The notes: a model not told the origin generated them from the letters alone. A stretch of 33,684 nt of DNA from a bacterium BMS3Abin06 (GCA_002897895.1 BDSY01000044.1:1-33684); one strand, 5' to 3'; positions 22,915-31,453 are shown, counted from the stretch's first letter. Program-made: numbers and translations.

Positions 22915-24546
22915 ATGAAAAAAATAAATAAGTTACTGATCTGTGTTCTCTGTTCCGTGTTCTGTCTTCTGATATTCTCAAGTTGCGCCACGACTCCGAA
23001 ACAGGGAGACATGCTGGCGTTTGTTGACGGTGAGCCTGTCACAAAAGAAGATATCGAATATGCATTGCAGATATCCCACAGAAGAGAGGATCTCTCTGCC
23101 GCAAAAACCCTGGATATATCCCGGTACATTCAGCAGGCGATAGATAACAGGTTGATTATTCATGAGGCCCTTCGCATGGGCATGGATGAGTTCCCCGAGG
23201 TTCAGCAAAAAGTACAGGCATTTATACTGAGGGAATCGGTAGTAAGGCTTTATAATGAGGAGATAGTGGAGAAGGTCTCCGTTACAGAAGAAGATATAAT
23301 TAATTACTACAAAGAGAACTATGAGCGTTCCGCCCTTGATCTGATTGAAGTGGAGACTGAAGAAGAGGCAGGGGAAATATTGGCAAAACTTAAAAGCGGA
23401 GAAGACTTCGGGGAGTTCAGCCGCAAATATCCCGCAAATTCGGCCAAAAAAGAAGGGCAAGAAGGATTTATATTTACGCGGAAATCAATGAGTCCTGCTA
23501 TTCAGGAGGCTGTTTACAGCTTGAAACCCGGTGAATTCAGTGATGTTATAAAGGCAAGGAACAAGTATTACATAATAAAATTGATCAGCAGGCAGGAGGC
23601 CCCGGATGAGGAACTCGACAGTGTGAGAGGAAATATAGAGAGAGCCCTCAGAAAACAAAAGATTAAAGAGCGAAGTGATGAGTATCTGGCTCAACTTCAT
23701 GAAGAGGCAGACGTAAAGATTAATAAAGAGATTCTCTCCTCCATTACAGCGGATGCAACAGATGAGGAAAGGGAGCAGTGGCTAAAGGATGAAAGGCCGT
23801 TGATTGAGGTGGGTAATGAGGCGCTTAGTGTGGGAGATTTTGCAGCCATGCTGCCGCCTCGTTACGGCGATAAAGCAAAAGAAAACACGCTTAAAAACTG
23901 GCTTGACCGCAAACTGGTTGACCGGGAAGCGCTCAGCCGGCACTATGAGAGAAGGACGGACTTGAAGGATAAGATAGCCCGCTATGAAAATCAGGTTGTC
24001 AAAAATACTTTTATAAAAAAGATAATAGTTCCTGAGATTACCGTTACAGACAAGGATGTGGAAGATTACTACCTGAGCCATCCTGAGGAGTTCGCCAAGC
24101 CTCCCCGATACAGGATACAGCAGATTACACTGAAGTCACGCGAAGAGGCGGAGGATGTGTTGAACAGTTTAAAGGCCGGCGCAAATTTTTCCTGGCTGGC
24201 TAAAAGAAGGTCAACCGATCCTGCTGCTGCAAGGGGTGGAGTTGCCGGATGGAAAACCAGGGAGCAATTACCCGGGAGTTTAGTGGAAATTATAGATACT
24301 CTCAAGCCCGGTGACATAAGTCCGATACTGGAAGTTGATAACGTTTACAGGATAATCCGGCTTATGGAAAAAATTAAAAAAGGAGTTAAGGAATTTGACG
24401 AAGTAAAGCTATTTGCCGGGAGGGCGGCTTATAAAGAAAAATATCGTGCAACATACAATGAATATATTAATAAATTAAAAGAAGATGCCGTAATAGAAAT
24501 CAATGACCAGGCTCTCCGGTCATTTGAGGAAATCTTTAAAAAATAA
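22915..24546 (+). CDS. lipoprotein foldase with two parvulin (PpiC/SurA-type) domains
   Basis: A 543-residue lipoprotein (signal KKINKLLICVLCSVFCLLIF, lipobox FSSC, Cys24). It holds two copies of a SurA-like unit. Each has a helical chaperone segment (GEPVTKEDIEYAL near 36 and GNEALSVGDFAAML near 300) followed by a parvulin domain. The first domain, about 140-225, has GEDFGEFSRKYPANSAKKEG and LKPGEFSDVI. The second, about 390-485, has GANFSWLAKRRSTDPAAARG and LKPGDISPIL. The second is the more canonical. It likely folds outer-membrane or secreted proteins in the periplasm, here the porin or the cytochromes encoded next to it. The next gene starts 53 bases downstream. Confidence 0.92.
   Translation: MKKINKLLICVLCSVFCLLIFSSCATTPKQGDMLAFVDGEPVTKEDIEYALQISHRREDLSAAKTLDISRYIQQAIDNRLIIHEALRMGMDEFPEVQQKVQAFILRESVVRLYNEEIVEKVSVTEEDIINYYKENYERSALDLIEVETEEEAGEILAKLKSGEDFGEFSRKYPANSAKKEGQEGFIFTRKSMSPAIQEAVYSLKPGEFSDVIKARNKYYIIKLISRQEAPDEELDSVRGNIERALRKQKIKERSDEYLAQLHEEADVKINKEILSSITADATDEEREQWLKDERPLIEVGNEALSVGDFAAMLPPRYGDKAKENTLKNWLDRKLVDREALSRHYERRTDLKDKIARYENQVVKNTFIKKIIVPEITVTDKDVEDYYLSHPEEFAKPPRYRIQQITLKSREEAEDVLNSLKAGANFSWLAKRRSTDPAAARGGVAGWKTREQLPGSLVEIIDTLKPGDISPILEVDNVYRIIRLMEKIKKGVKEFDEVKLFAGRAAYKEKYRATYNEYINKLKEDAVIEINDQALRSFEEIFKK
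22943..22977. repeat. 7-bp-period array inside the signal-peptide coding sequence of the parvulin lipoprotein
   Basis: GTGTTCT, CTGTTCC, GTGTTCT, GTCTTCT and GATATTC lie in perfect register and encode the hydrophobic core of the signal (CVLCSVFCLLIF). This is a second lipoprotein in the locus whose signal is built from such repeats. Confidence 0.75.
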
Positions 24547-24598
24547 TTTTAACTACCACGCTGTGCCACGGGTCAGAACGGATAAGGAGGTCAGAGGG

Positions 24599-26560
24599 AT
24601 GGCATTTAAATTCAGACGGTTCCTTTTTAGATTTATCTTCCTGGCGGTTATTTTCAGCATTTTTGTAACATGCGCGCCTGAAAGAAAGGTCCGGAAAGGT
24701 TTTGTGCCTAAACCCTGTATGGATTGCCACAAGGAGATGAAGAGCGAGCTGGCAAAGAGGTATGTGCATGTACCGATGAGAGAGCGCGATTGCGAGGCAT
24801 GCCACCTTCGCCACGGAAGGCTTGCTGTTAAATCATTCGTAGAACGGGAAGAAAAAAAGCTTTGTTTCATCTGCCATACCGGTATGGCGGCGGATGTCGA
24901 AAATATGGCCAGTGTACATACTGTAATTAAACAGGGCAAATGCCTGCCGTGCCATAATGCCCATGCATCAGACAACACTTATCTTCAGAAAGAAGTGGGA
25001 AATGAGCAGTGTTTTACCTGTCATGACAAAGCTCCTTTTATGAGGGCCAAACGACATAAACCTCTTGACAAAGGCTGCCTTACCTGCCATGCGGCGCATG
25101 GTTCTCAACATAAAGACAATCTCATAATGGAGGAAGTGGAACTTTGCCAATCCTGCCATAATTTCAGAGAGAGCGCTTTTCGTAACGCTCATAGAGGTTA
25201 TCCTGTTGAACAGGCCGAATGCTCCGGCTGTCACACGTCTCACAGCTCGTCAAATGATAAACTGCTCAGGGAATCGATTCATGAGCCGCTGAGACTTGTT
25301 CAATGTGATTCATGCCATAAGCCGAACACCGGCCCCGAGCCGCTGGGTGTTATTGCCCCTGACGGCAAGCTCTGTTATAGCTGCCATGAAAAAGAAGAAA
25401 AAGAATTCAGGACGGATTACCGGCATCCTCTCACAGATAAAGGTAAATGCCTGACCTGCCATAGTCCGCATGCATCGGACTATCCGAAGATTACTCTTAA
25501 AGGCAAAATTGATATTTGCACAAGCTGCCATGATGAAAAACCGAAAATCAATGTCAGCAACCTGCATAAGCCTATAAAAGAGGAAGGCTGCATTGCCTGC
25601 CATGATCCCCATGCCTCTGAAAACCCGTATTATTTAAAGGCATCCGGGAAAAAGATATGTTTTACCTGCCATTCCGGGATTGAAGAAGACCTGGCAAAGG
25701 CAGCATACACACATGAACCTTTTTCTAATGTCGAATGCTCGCAGTGCCACGACTCTCATGGATCAAATAATCCTGTTATGCTCAAGACTCCTCTGACCGG
25801 TTTATGCTATACCTGCCACAAAGAAGCGGAGGACAGGTTTTTGAAGACATATGTTCATAAGCCCGTAAGTGACAAACAGTGCACTAAATGTCACACGTCA
25901 CATACCTCTGCATATGATAATCTGCTTAAGAAATCACCGACCGGGCTTTGCATGACCTGTCATGACAGCATGTATCTTGATATTGAAGAAGAAAGCGCGC
26001 ATCAGCCGTTCAGGGATAAAGAGTGCAGAACATGTCACGACCCTCATGCCAGTGATTATGTTGCGTCCACGGTCATGCCGCTGAAAGAGCTCTGTTTTAA
26101 ATGCCATGAGCCTATGAAGAAAGGGCTGATAGCAAGCAGTGTCAGGCATCTTCCTGTGGAGGAAGGAAAGTGTACGGAATGCCATAGTCCCCATGGAACC
26201 ATGCTCAAATACCAGTTGCTGGACCTGGTCAATGAGCTTTGCCTCTCATGTCATGCAAGAGTGGTTACTACAACGGTGAGAAAAGGCCATATCTCCATGG
26301 AAGAGGGGAACTGTCTGAGCTGTCATGTCTCACATTATTCCGATTTAAAATATATGCTCAATGATAAAGACCCGGCAATATGTATCCAGTGCCACTCTGA
26401 TGATACGGAAAGGCTCTTAAAAGTACATAGGGAATCGATTGATAAAATCAGGCGCTGCACAAGTTGCCATGAGCCTCATGTAACGGAAGAGCCCGGTTTA
26501 TTGAGGGAAATAAGGCATGAGCCGTTTATCAGGGGAGATTGTGAGGTGTGCCATGTATAA
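24599..26560 (+). CDS. 26-heme c-type cytochrome built of 13 paired-CXXCH modules
   Basis: A 653-residue exported cytochrome. I count 26 CXXCH sites from CMDCH at 40-44 to CEVCH at 648-652, one heme per 25 residues. Modules of about 46 residues repeat: a CXXCH, about ten residues, H-x-P, then a second CXXCH followed by HxSxxxxLL, for example LCYTCHKEAEDRF then VHKPVSDKQCTKCHTSHTS. This is the doubled-CXXCH pattern. The signal helix (RFIFLAVIFSIFVTC) ends at Cys25, possibly a lipobox although Thr at -1 is unusual. AGGAGG lies eight bases before ATG 24599. The protein stops one residue after its last heme motif. Function inferred: long-range electron transfer in the periplasm or at the surface. 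Confidence 0.93.
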   Translation: MAFKFRRFLFRFIFLAVIFSIFVTCAPERKVRKGFVPKPCMDCHKEMKSELAKRYVHVPMRERDCEACHLRHGRLAVKSFVEREEKKLCFICHTGMAADVENMASVHTVIKQGKCLPCHNAHASDNTYLQKEVGNEQCFTCHDKAPFMRAKRHKPLDKGCLTCHAAHGSQHKDNLIMEEVELCQSCHNFRESAFRNAHRGYPVEQAECSGCHTSHSSSNDKLLRESIHEPLRLVQCDSCHKPNTGPEPLGVIAPDGKLCYSCHEKEEKEFRTDYRHPLTDKGKCLTCHSPHASDYPKITLKGKIDICTSCHDEKPKINVSNLHKPIKEEGCIACHDPHASENPYYLKASGKKICFTCHSGIEEDLAKAAYTHEPFSNVECSQCHDSHGSNNPVMLKTPLTGLCYTCHKEAEDRFLKTYVHKPVSDKQCTKCHTSHTSAYDNLLKKSPTGLCMTCHDSMYLDIEEESAHQPFRDKECRTCHDPHASDYVASTVMPLKELCFKCHEPMKKGLIASSVRHLPVEEGKCTECHSPHGTMLKYQLLDLVNELCLSCHARVVTTTVRKGHISMEEGNCLSCHVSHYSDLKYMLNDKDPAICIQCHSDDTERLLKVHRESIDKIRRCTSCHEPHVTEEPGLLREIRHEPFIRGDCEVCHV

Positions 26561-27881
26561 TATAAAAAGTCAGAAGTCAGAAGTCAGAAGTCAGAATTTA
26601 AAACCAGTGGATATCGTATACATGGTAATCCGGAATGTAATGTTTGCATTATGTTTCACCGCACTTATTGCTTTATTCTGGAATAATACCGCCTTTGCAG
26701 AGGTCAAATTAAAAACAAAGATACCCGATCTCTGCTATGAGTGCCATAAGGAGCTGAAAAAAGATCTGTCGGACAAGTATGTGCATTTCCTGTTTAAACA
26801 GGGCAAGTGCATTACCTGTCATAATTCACATGTCAGTAAAACAAAAGGTCTGATGAATTATGAGGTTAATACCATCTGTCTGAATTGCCATGAAGAAATA
26901 AGGAACCTGATCGAAAATGCCACCCTGCACAGCGCATTGAGGGAAAATAATTGTACAGAGTGCCATTTACCCCACAGCGGGGAAAACAAATATCTTTTAG
27001 TGAATAAAGAAAAAGAGCTTTGCCTTAAGTGCCATGAAAAGCTGAATAAGAAGCTCGGTGATCCTTATGCATGCGTTCCGTTCAGGGAAGGGAAGTGTTC
27101 GGCCTGTCATAATTCCCATGCGTCTGTTGAAGATGACCTGTTAATGTCTGCGCCGGTTAAATTGTGCCGGGAATGCCATCGGCCAAAGTGTAAAATCAAA
27201 GGGGTTTCAATAGCTTCTGCGGTTAAAGATATTAATTGCACTACATGTCATTCAGGCCACAGTTCCCTGGAAAAAGGCCTGCTCGGACCTTACGGTCACA
27301 AGGTATTCATGGATAAGGATTGTGAGGCATGCCACAATCCGATTAAGTCCGGCAGGGAAATAACCACCAGGATGGCCGGCGCTGCTCTCTGCTTTAATTG
27401 CCATAAGAAGGGCATGTCAAAATATAAATATATAGAAAATGACTTTCACGTAAAGAACGCCGTGAATCCGTGCACTGTCTGCCATGATTATCATGCATCG
27501 GGCAAGAAAAATCTGACAATGAAGGAATCAAGGCTGTGCGCCGGATGCCATGAAGATACTGAAAAAAGAACGGCAGCCATGGAAAAAGGTTTGAAGTCCG
27601 TAAAATGTGCGCCTATCAGGGAAAGAAAATGCTTTGAGTGTCATATTCCGACTCATTCCGACCGGCCCCTTAATTTCAGGGCGGATGAAATTCCGCTTTG
27701 CTCCAGGTGCCATTCATCAGAACATAAGATCACTCATCCACTCGGGGCTGATGTAATAGATCCCCGGAACGGCCGTCCGGTGACCTGTAATTCGTGTCAT
27801 AGTATGCATTCCGCCAATGCCGACTATATGCTTACTCATGACAGAAAGAGGGCGCTCTGTATACAGTGCCATAAGATGTAG
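26553..27881 (+). CDS. 16-heme paired-CXXCH cytochrome
   Basis: I count 16 CXXCH motifs (CYECH, CITCH, CLNCH through CNSCH and CIQCH at the end). The first modules align with those of the 26-heme protein (LCYECHKELKKDLSDKYVHF compared with PCMDCHKEMKSELAKRYVHV), so the two are paralogues. Start choice matters. ATG 26553 overlaps the upstream stop by eight bases with GAGGTG nearby, giving 442 residues. That form has a long basic leader encoded by a GTCAGAA repeat. ATG 26622 gives 419 residues, starting directly at a clean signal peptide (MVIRNVMFALCFTALIALF, cleavage after AFA), but with no visible ribosome site. It lacks a lipobox, so it is probably periplasmic or secreted. Confidence 0.9.
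   Translation: MYNIKSQKSEVRSQNLKPVDIVYMVIRNVMFALCFTALIALFWNNTAFAEVKLKTKIPDLCYECHKELKKDLSDKYVHFLFKQGKCITCHNSHVSKTKGLMNYEVNTICLNCHEEIRNLIENATLHSALRENNCTECHLPHSGENKYLLVNKEKELCLKCHEKLNKKLGDPYACVPFREGKCSACHNSHASVEDDLLMSAPVKLCRECHRPKCKIKGVSIASAVKDINCTTCHSGHSSLEKGLLGPYGHKVFMDKDCEACHNPIKSGREITTRMAGAALCFNCHKKGMSKYKYIENDFHVKNAVNPCTVCHDYHASGKKNLTMKESRLCAGCHEDTEKRTAAMEKGLKSVKCAPIRERKCFECHIPTHSDRPLNFRADEIPLCSRCHSSEHKITHPLGADVIDPRNGRPVTCNSCHSMHSANADYMLTHDRKRALCIQCHKM
26569..26596. repeat. four perfect GTCAGAA heptamers at the start of the 16-heme cytochrome gene
   Basis: GTCAGAA is repeated exactly four times, between the two candidate start codons (26553 and 26622). It is the most regular of the 7-bp arrays in the window, hence probably the most recently expanded. 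Confidence 0.95.
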
Positions 27882-27988
27882 AAATTATAGTTTATGTCCG
27901 CCGGGCTACAGTCAATGATTTGATGAGATTCAGCCGGAATATCAGGCGCAATTATTGCCGGATGTCTTAGCGGGCATATAAATATAGA

Positions 27989-29086
27989 ATGGGTGTTTTG
28001 CATTTGATGAGATCAAGATATTGCATGCTCCTCTGCCTTATAGTCTTTATTTTTTCCGGTAAAGTGCAGGCTGCGGTCAGCGGTGTGTGCAGCGACTGCC
28101 ATACCATGCATAACAGCCAGGGCGGACAGCCTATGGCGTATAAATTAAATGCATCCTTTACCGGCTTTGACCCGAATTCAACACCGGGGAAATTCCTGCT
28201 TGTAAGTGATTGCGTCGGCTGTCATACATCCGCCGGAAATGCTTCAATAGTTAATAATGTTCCTGTTGTTTTTAATACCGGAGGTTATCCTGCGCAGCCA
28301 CTGGCAGCCGGTAATTTTTACTGGGTGGCACAGGGGGCTCAATATGATAGTTATGGGCATAATGTCTATGGTATGCGATTAAGCGCCCAGGATGGTACTC
28401 TCACCACAGCGCCGGGAAAAACGCCGGGCGCTTGCGGCAATAGCTGTCATACCTCCCTTGCTCAGGCACCGGGCGCCAATAATTCAAACAGGGGCGGATG
28501 CAGGGGATGCCACGTATTTACCGCTCATCATGATGACTCAAGACCATGGTACCGGTTCTTAAAGGGGCATGATGCGACAAATGCACAGCTCCCGATTCCG
28601 TCATCAGCCGCTGATACTGCCGATTATGTCGTGGGTGTTGAAGACAATGACTGGGAACAGGAGACAGCGGTTGACCACAACTGGTATAAAGGGACGGATG
28701 TAAGTTATATATGGGGGGCCGGCCTTCGAGATCATCAGACTGTCACGGCCTTCTGCTCCGGCTGCCACGGCATATTCCACGGTAATCCGGGAAGCGGCGA
28801 CGGCATGGGCGGCTCAAGCCCGTGGATAAGACATCCGACAGATATTATCCTGCCTCAGACAGGTGAATATGCCGGGTACAATCCACCTGCAGAATATAGC
28901 AACACGGCACCGGTAGCCTATACTACGCCTTCAAGTCCGAGCAGAGCAACAGCAGTGGTTATGTGCCTTTCCTGCCACAGGGCGCATGCCTCACCTTACT
29001 ATAAAATGCTGCGGTGGGATTACAAGAGTTTGACACTTTCTGCCGCTATATCAGGATGCAATGTATGCCATACAAGCAAAAACTAA
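27989..29086 (+). CDS. 7-heme c-type cytochrome with one CX3CH site
   Basis: A 365-residue exported cytochrome (signal core CMLLCLIVFIFSG, cleavage after VQA). Six CXXCH motifs are present (CSDCH, CVGCH, CRGCH, CSGCH, CLSCH, CNVCH), plus CGNSCH at 149-154, a CX3CH that may bind a seventh heme. Hemes are widely spaced with long loops rich in G, S, N and aromatic residues, unlike the dense paired modules upstream. This is more like outer-surface or filament-forming cytochromes. VCSDCHTMHNSQ near the N-terminus recurs in many anaerobe cytochromes. ATG 28007 is an alternative start. It is followed 17 bases later by the 8-heme gene. Confidence 0.88.
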   Translation: MGVLHLMRSRYCMLLCLIVFIFSGKVQAAVSGVCSDCHTMHNSQGGQPMAYKLNASFTGFDPNSTPGKFLLVSDCVGCHTSAGNASIVNNVPVVFNTGGYPAQPLAAGNFYWVAQGAQYDSYGHNVYGMRLSAQDGTLTTAPGKTPGACGNSCHTSLAQAPGANNSNRGGCRGCHVFTAHHDDSRPWYRFLKGHDATNAQLPIPSSAADTADYVVGVEDNDWEQETAVDHNWYKGTDVSYIWGAGLRDHQTVTAFCSGCHGIFHGNPGSGDGMGGSSPWIRHPTDIILPQTGEYAGYNPPAEYSNTAPVAYTTPSSPSRATAVVMCLSCHRAHASPYYKMLRWDYKSLTLSAAISGCNVCHTSKN

Positions 29087-29103
29087 AGTCACGGGCTGGT
29101 AAA

Positions 29104-30453
29104 ATGACAACTGACTATAAACCGGAGAAAAAATTGGGAAGCAGGAATATAACTTTAATTGCATTATTATTTTTCTCAGTGCTTTTTCTGCAGATCAACC
29201 CGGCGCGGGCGGGCGTTTATCTGAATTCGGCACACGGGAATTCTTCATCCGGAGTTAAACGAAGCGCTGCGGGGTTCCCCACTGATTATCCTAATGGTCT
29301 GTGCGCCCATTGTCATGAGCAGCATGCAAGCATTGGCGGGGCAGAGCCTGCCCCGGTTGCCGGTACCCCTTCGGGTTATGCATTATTTTACGATAATTAT
29401 ATCAACCAGACAGACGGAGTCTGTTTTCAGTGCCATACAAACGTAAGCTCTTATCAGACAGGCGGCAGTCTTGTAAACCGGAGCTACAGCTTCAGGGCAG
29501 GAGGATGGACTGCCGATACCCTGAACGATATTTTAGAGGCATTTTCGTTTATCTCTCCGGCTGTTTCCCATAACCTTGATGATATAAAGACATTCATCAC
29601 CGGTAACTGGGGATACACAGCCAACTCCAACCCCTGCAATGCATGTCATAATCCCCATGCTGCACAGGGGGACCCGCTCGGCGCGCCCAACAGCGCTAAA
29701 AGTTCGACCACAAGGGGCTGGCCTGTTTCCCGTCCAAGTCAACACACCACGGATAACAATGCATGGGGTCTCTGGGGAGATAATACAGGCGAGAAGATGA
29801 GTGATTATGTCGGCGCATTATCATACCAGGCGCCATATCGTTATGGCTCTACTACAACTTTTGAACCGGATGGGTCGACCACACAGGATGGATCAAACTT
29901 AACGGATTTCCCTACCTTCTGCACAGACTGCCATAATACTACAAACACAATCTACAGCACCACTCTCGGCAGAAACCTGAGAACCATTGACTGGAATAAT
30001 GAGAAGCACGGCAAGGGCAATGCCGATATCAGTCTTTGCGGTGATAACCCTTACCCTTCCGGCACCACAGGCCTGGGCAAGGTGCTCTCCTGCACCGACT
30101 GCCACGAGCCCCATGGTTCGCCGAATGCCTTTTTGATAAGAAACGAGGTAAACGGCGGCGTGCTTGGCGGAAGCATCGGCTCTTTTTCGACCACAGACTG
30201 GCACTATCTCTGTGACAGGTGCCATAATGATGACAAAGAAATCAACTCTAACTGCCAGGAAGACCACTATTTCATAACCCACCACGATAATAATTATCCC
30301 TGTAATTCCGACCGACCATATAGCCCCAGCATGTGTGGGAAATGTCACTCAGGCGGGGGAGGTATGGCGAGCTGTACCAGTTCAAACGCCAAGAAAATCT
30401 GCACCGACTGCCATTATCACGGGTCCTCGGCTGCCGGCGTGCGCACATTTTAG
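29104..30453 (+). CDS. 8-heme c-type cytochrome
   Basis: A 449-residue exported cytochrome. From ATG 29104 the signal core is ITLIALLFFSVLFLQINPAR, with cleavage after ARA. Eight CXXCH motifs are visible: CAHCH, CFQCH, CNACH, CTDCH twice, CDRCH, CGKCH and CTDCH. Extra cysteines (SLCGDN, NSNCQED, YPCNSD, ASCTSS) could form disulfides, as expected for an extracellular protein. Loops are long and rich in G, S, T and N. With its neighbour it forms a pair distinct from the dense paired-CXXCH proteins. Extracellular location is inferred. It converges on the minus-strand cytochrome with 33 bases between stops. Confidence 0.9.
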   Translation: MTTDYKPEKKLGSRNITLIALLFFSVLFLQINPARAGVYLNSAHGNSSSGVKRSAAGFPTDYPNGLCAHCHEQHASIGGAEPAPVAGTPSGYALFYDNYINQTDGVCFQCHTNVSSYQTGGSLVNRSYSFRAGGWTADTLNDILEAFSFISPAVSHNLDDIKTFITGNWGYTANSNPCNACHNPHAAQGDPLGAPNSAKSSTTRGWPVSRPSQHTTDNNAWGLWGDNTGEKMSDYVGALSYQAPYRYGSTTTFEPDGSTTQDGSNLTDFPTFCTDCHNTTNTIYSTTLGRNLRTIDWNNEKHGKGNADISLCGDNPYPSGTTGLGKVLSCTDCHEPHGSPNAFLIRNEVNGGVLGGSIGSFSTTDWHYLCDRCHNDDKEINSNCQEDHYFITHHDNNYPCNSDRPYSPSMCGKCHSGGGGMASCTSSNAKKICTDCHYHGSSAAGVRTF

Positions 30454-30486
30454 GATTTATCCCCGGAATTCCGTTGAGAAGATAAT

Positions 30487-31383
30487 TTAAAACTTGTCCT
30501 TATGGCAGGCAATGCATATTTGCAGGTTTAACTCGGACAAACGCAGCCTGTATTTTTCGCTTGCCCCTTTTGCGCTCGGTTTATCCCATGGAATAACTCC
30601 TCTTTCATGGGGATTATGGCAGGTAGGACAGGTGATTTTCCCCTCATAATTAAGCGGAAGTATTATCCCGAATTTCTGTTCTGCATCCTTCATGTTTTTT
30701 ATAATTGCAGGGGACGGTTTGACTAAGTGATTGGCATTTATCGGGTGAAACCGGCTTTGTTTGAAGTGGCATCTGAAACAGAGCGCTTCGAGATTGCCGA
30801 TTAGCCTGACTTCCTTGAAGGTTGCGGTTTTTTCATCCGGTTTTTTCACGTGGCAGTACAGGCATTTATCAACAATGATAGCTCCTTTTTCAGTCAGCTG
30901 GTTGTGGGGATCCAGCATCCTGTATTTCTTTTCATCGTGGCATCTGAAACAGAGAGTTGTGCGGCTCACATACGGCGCTCCTCTCAGGAATCTCTTATTA
31001 AGCACCTTAAGCCGGGGGTTTTTCCGGCACTGCAGATAAATATCATGGCAGGTGGAACATGATATCCTGCCGTCTTTAAGAGGGAAATCCTCAGGAATCT
31101 TCTTCCGCTTTTCTTCTGAAGGCACTACACCTGCCGGATGAATATATGCCCCAGGTGTATATCCGTGGCATTTGCACAATTGTGTAAAATCACCGCCGGA
31201 TTTCAGGAATTTATTCCCCCCTTTTACCGGGGTCTTTTCGTGGCACTCCGAACAGTACTTGCCGGTATAATGTATATCGGTATTTTTCGACACTGCTGCG
31301 GAATTCTTAATGTTTTCTTTTGCGGAAAAAAGGACGGATGGGAGAATAAGCAGGAATATTATTGAAATAGCCAGTTTTTTCAT
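30487..31383 (-). CDS. 7- or 8-heme c-type cytochrome with a CXCH motif
   Basis: A 298-residue exported cytochrome (signal KKLAISIIFLLILPSVLFS). Seven CXXCH motifs are clear (CSECH, CSTCH, CFRCH, CLYCH, CFRCH, CPTCH, CIACH). An eighth site reads CKCH (70-73, in QLCKCHGYTPG), with one residue instead of two between the cysteines. Either this is an unusual heme attachment site or the cysteines and histidine bind something else. It is the only cytochrome on the minus strand and has its own upstream region with a 13-bp palindrome and a MITE copy, so it is separately transcribed. Probably periplasmic, since there is no lipobox. Confidence 0.88.
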   Translation of the reverse strand: MKKLAISIIFLLILPSVLFSAKENIKNSAAVSKNTDIHYTGKYCSECHEKTPVKGGNKFLKSGGDFTQLCKCHGYTPGAYIHPAGVVPSEEKRKKIPEDFPLKDGRISCSTCHDIYLQCRKNPRLKVLNKRFLRGAPYVSRTTLCFRCHDEKKYRMLDPHNQLTEKGAIIVDKCLYCHVKKPDEKTATFKEVRLIGNLEALCFRCHFKQSRFHPINANHLVKPSPAIIKNMKDAEQKFGIILPLNYEGKITCPTCHNPHERGVIPWDKPSAKGASEKYRLRLSELNLQICIACHKDKF

Positions 31384-31453
31384 GCCAATGATAATTATAT
31401 ATTTGCCATATATCTTTTACAAGATTTTTCTTTATTATGCAGTTGTTAATATT

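Noticed and set aside
27989..30453. Naming the 7- and 8-heme proteins as OmcS, OmcE or OmcZ nanowire cytochromes
   Set aside because: Heme counts and loop style are only loosely similar, and no diagnostic motif (such as the long CX14CH of OmcZ) is seen.
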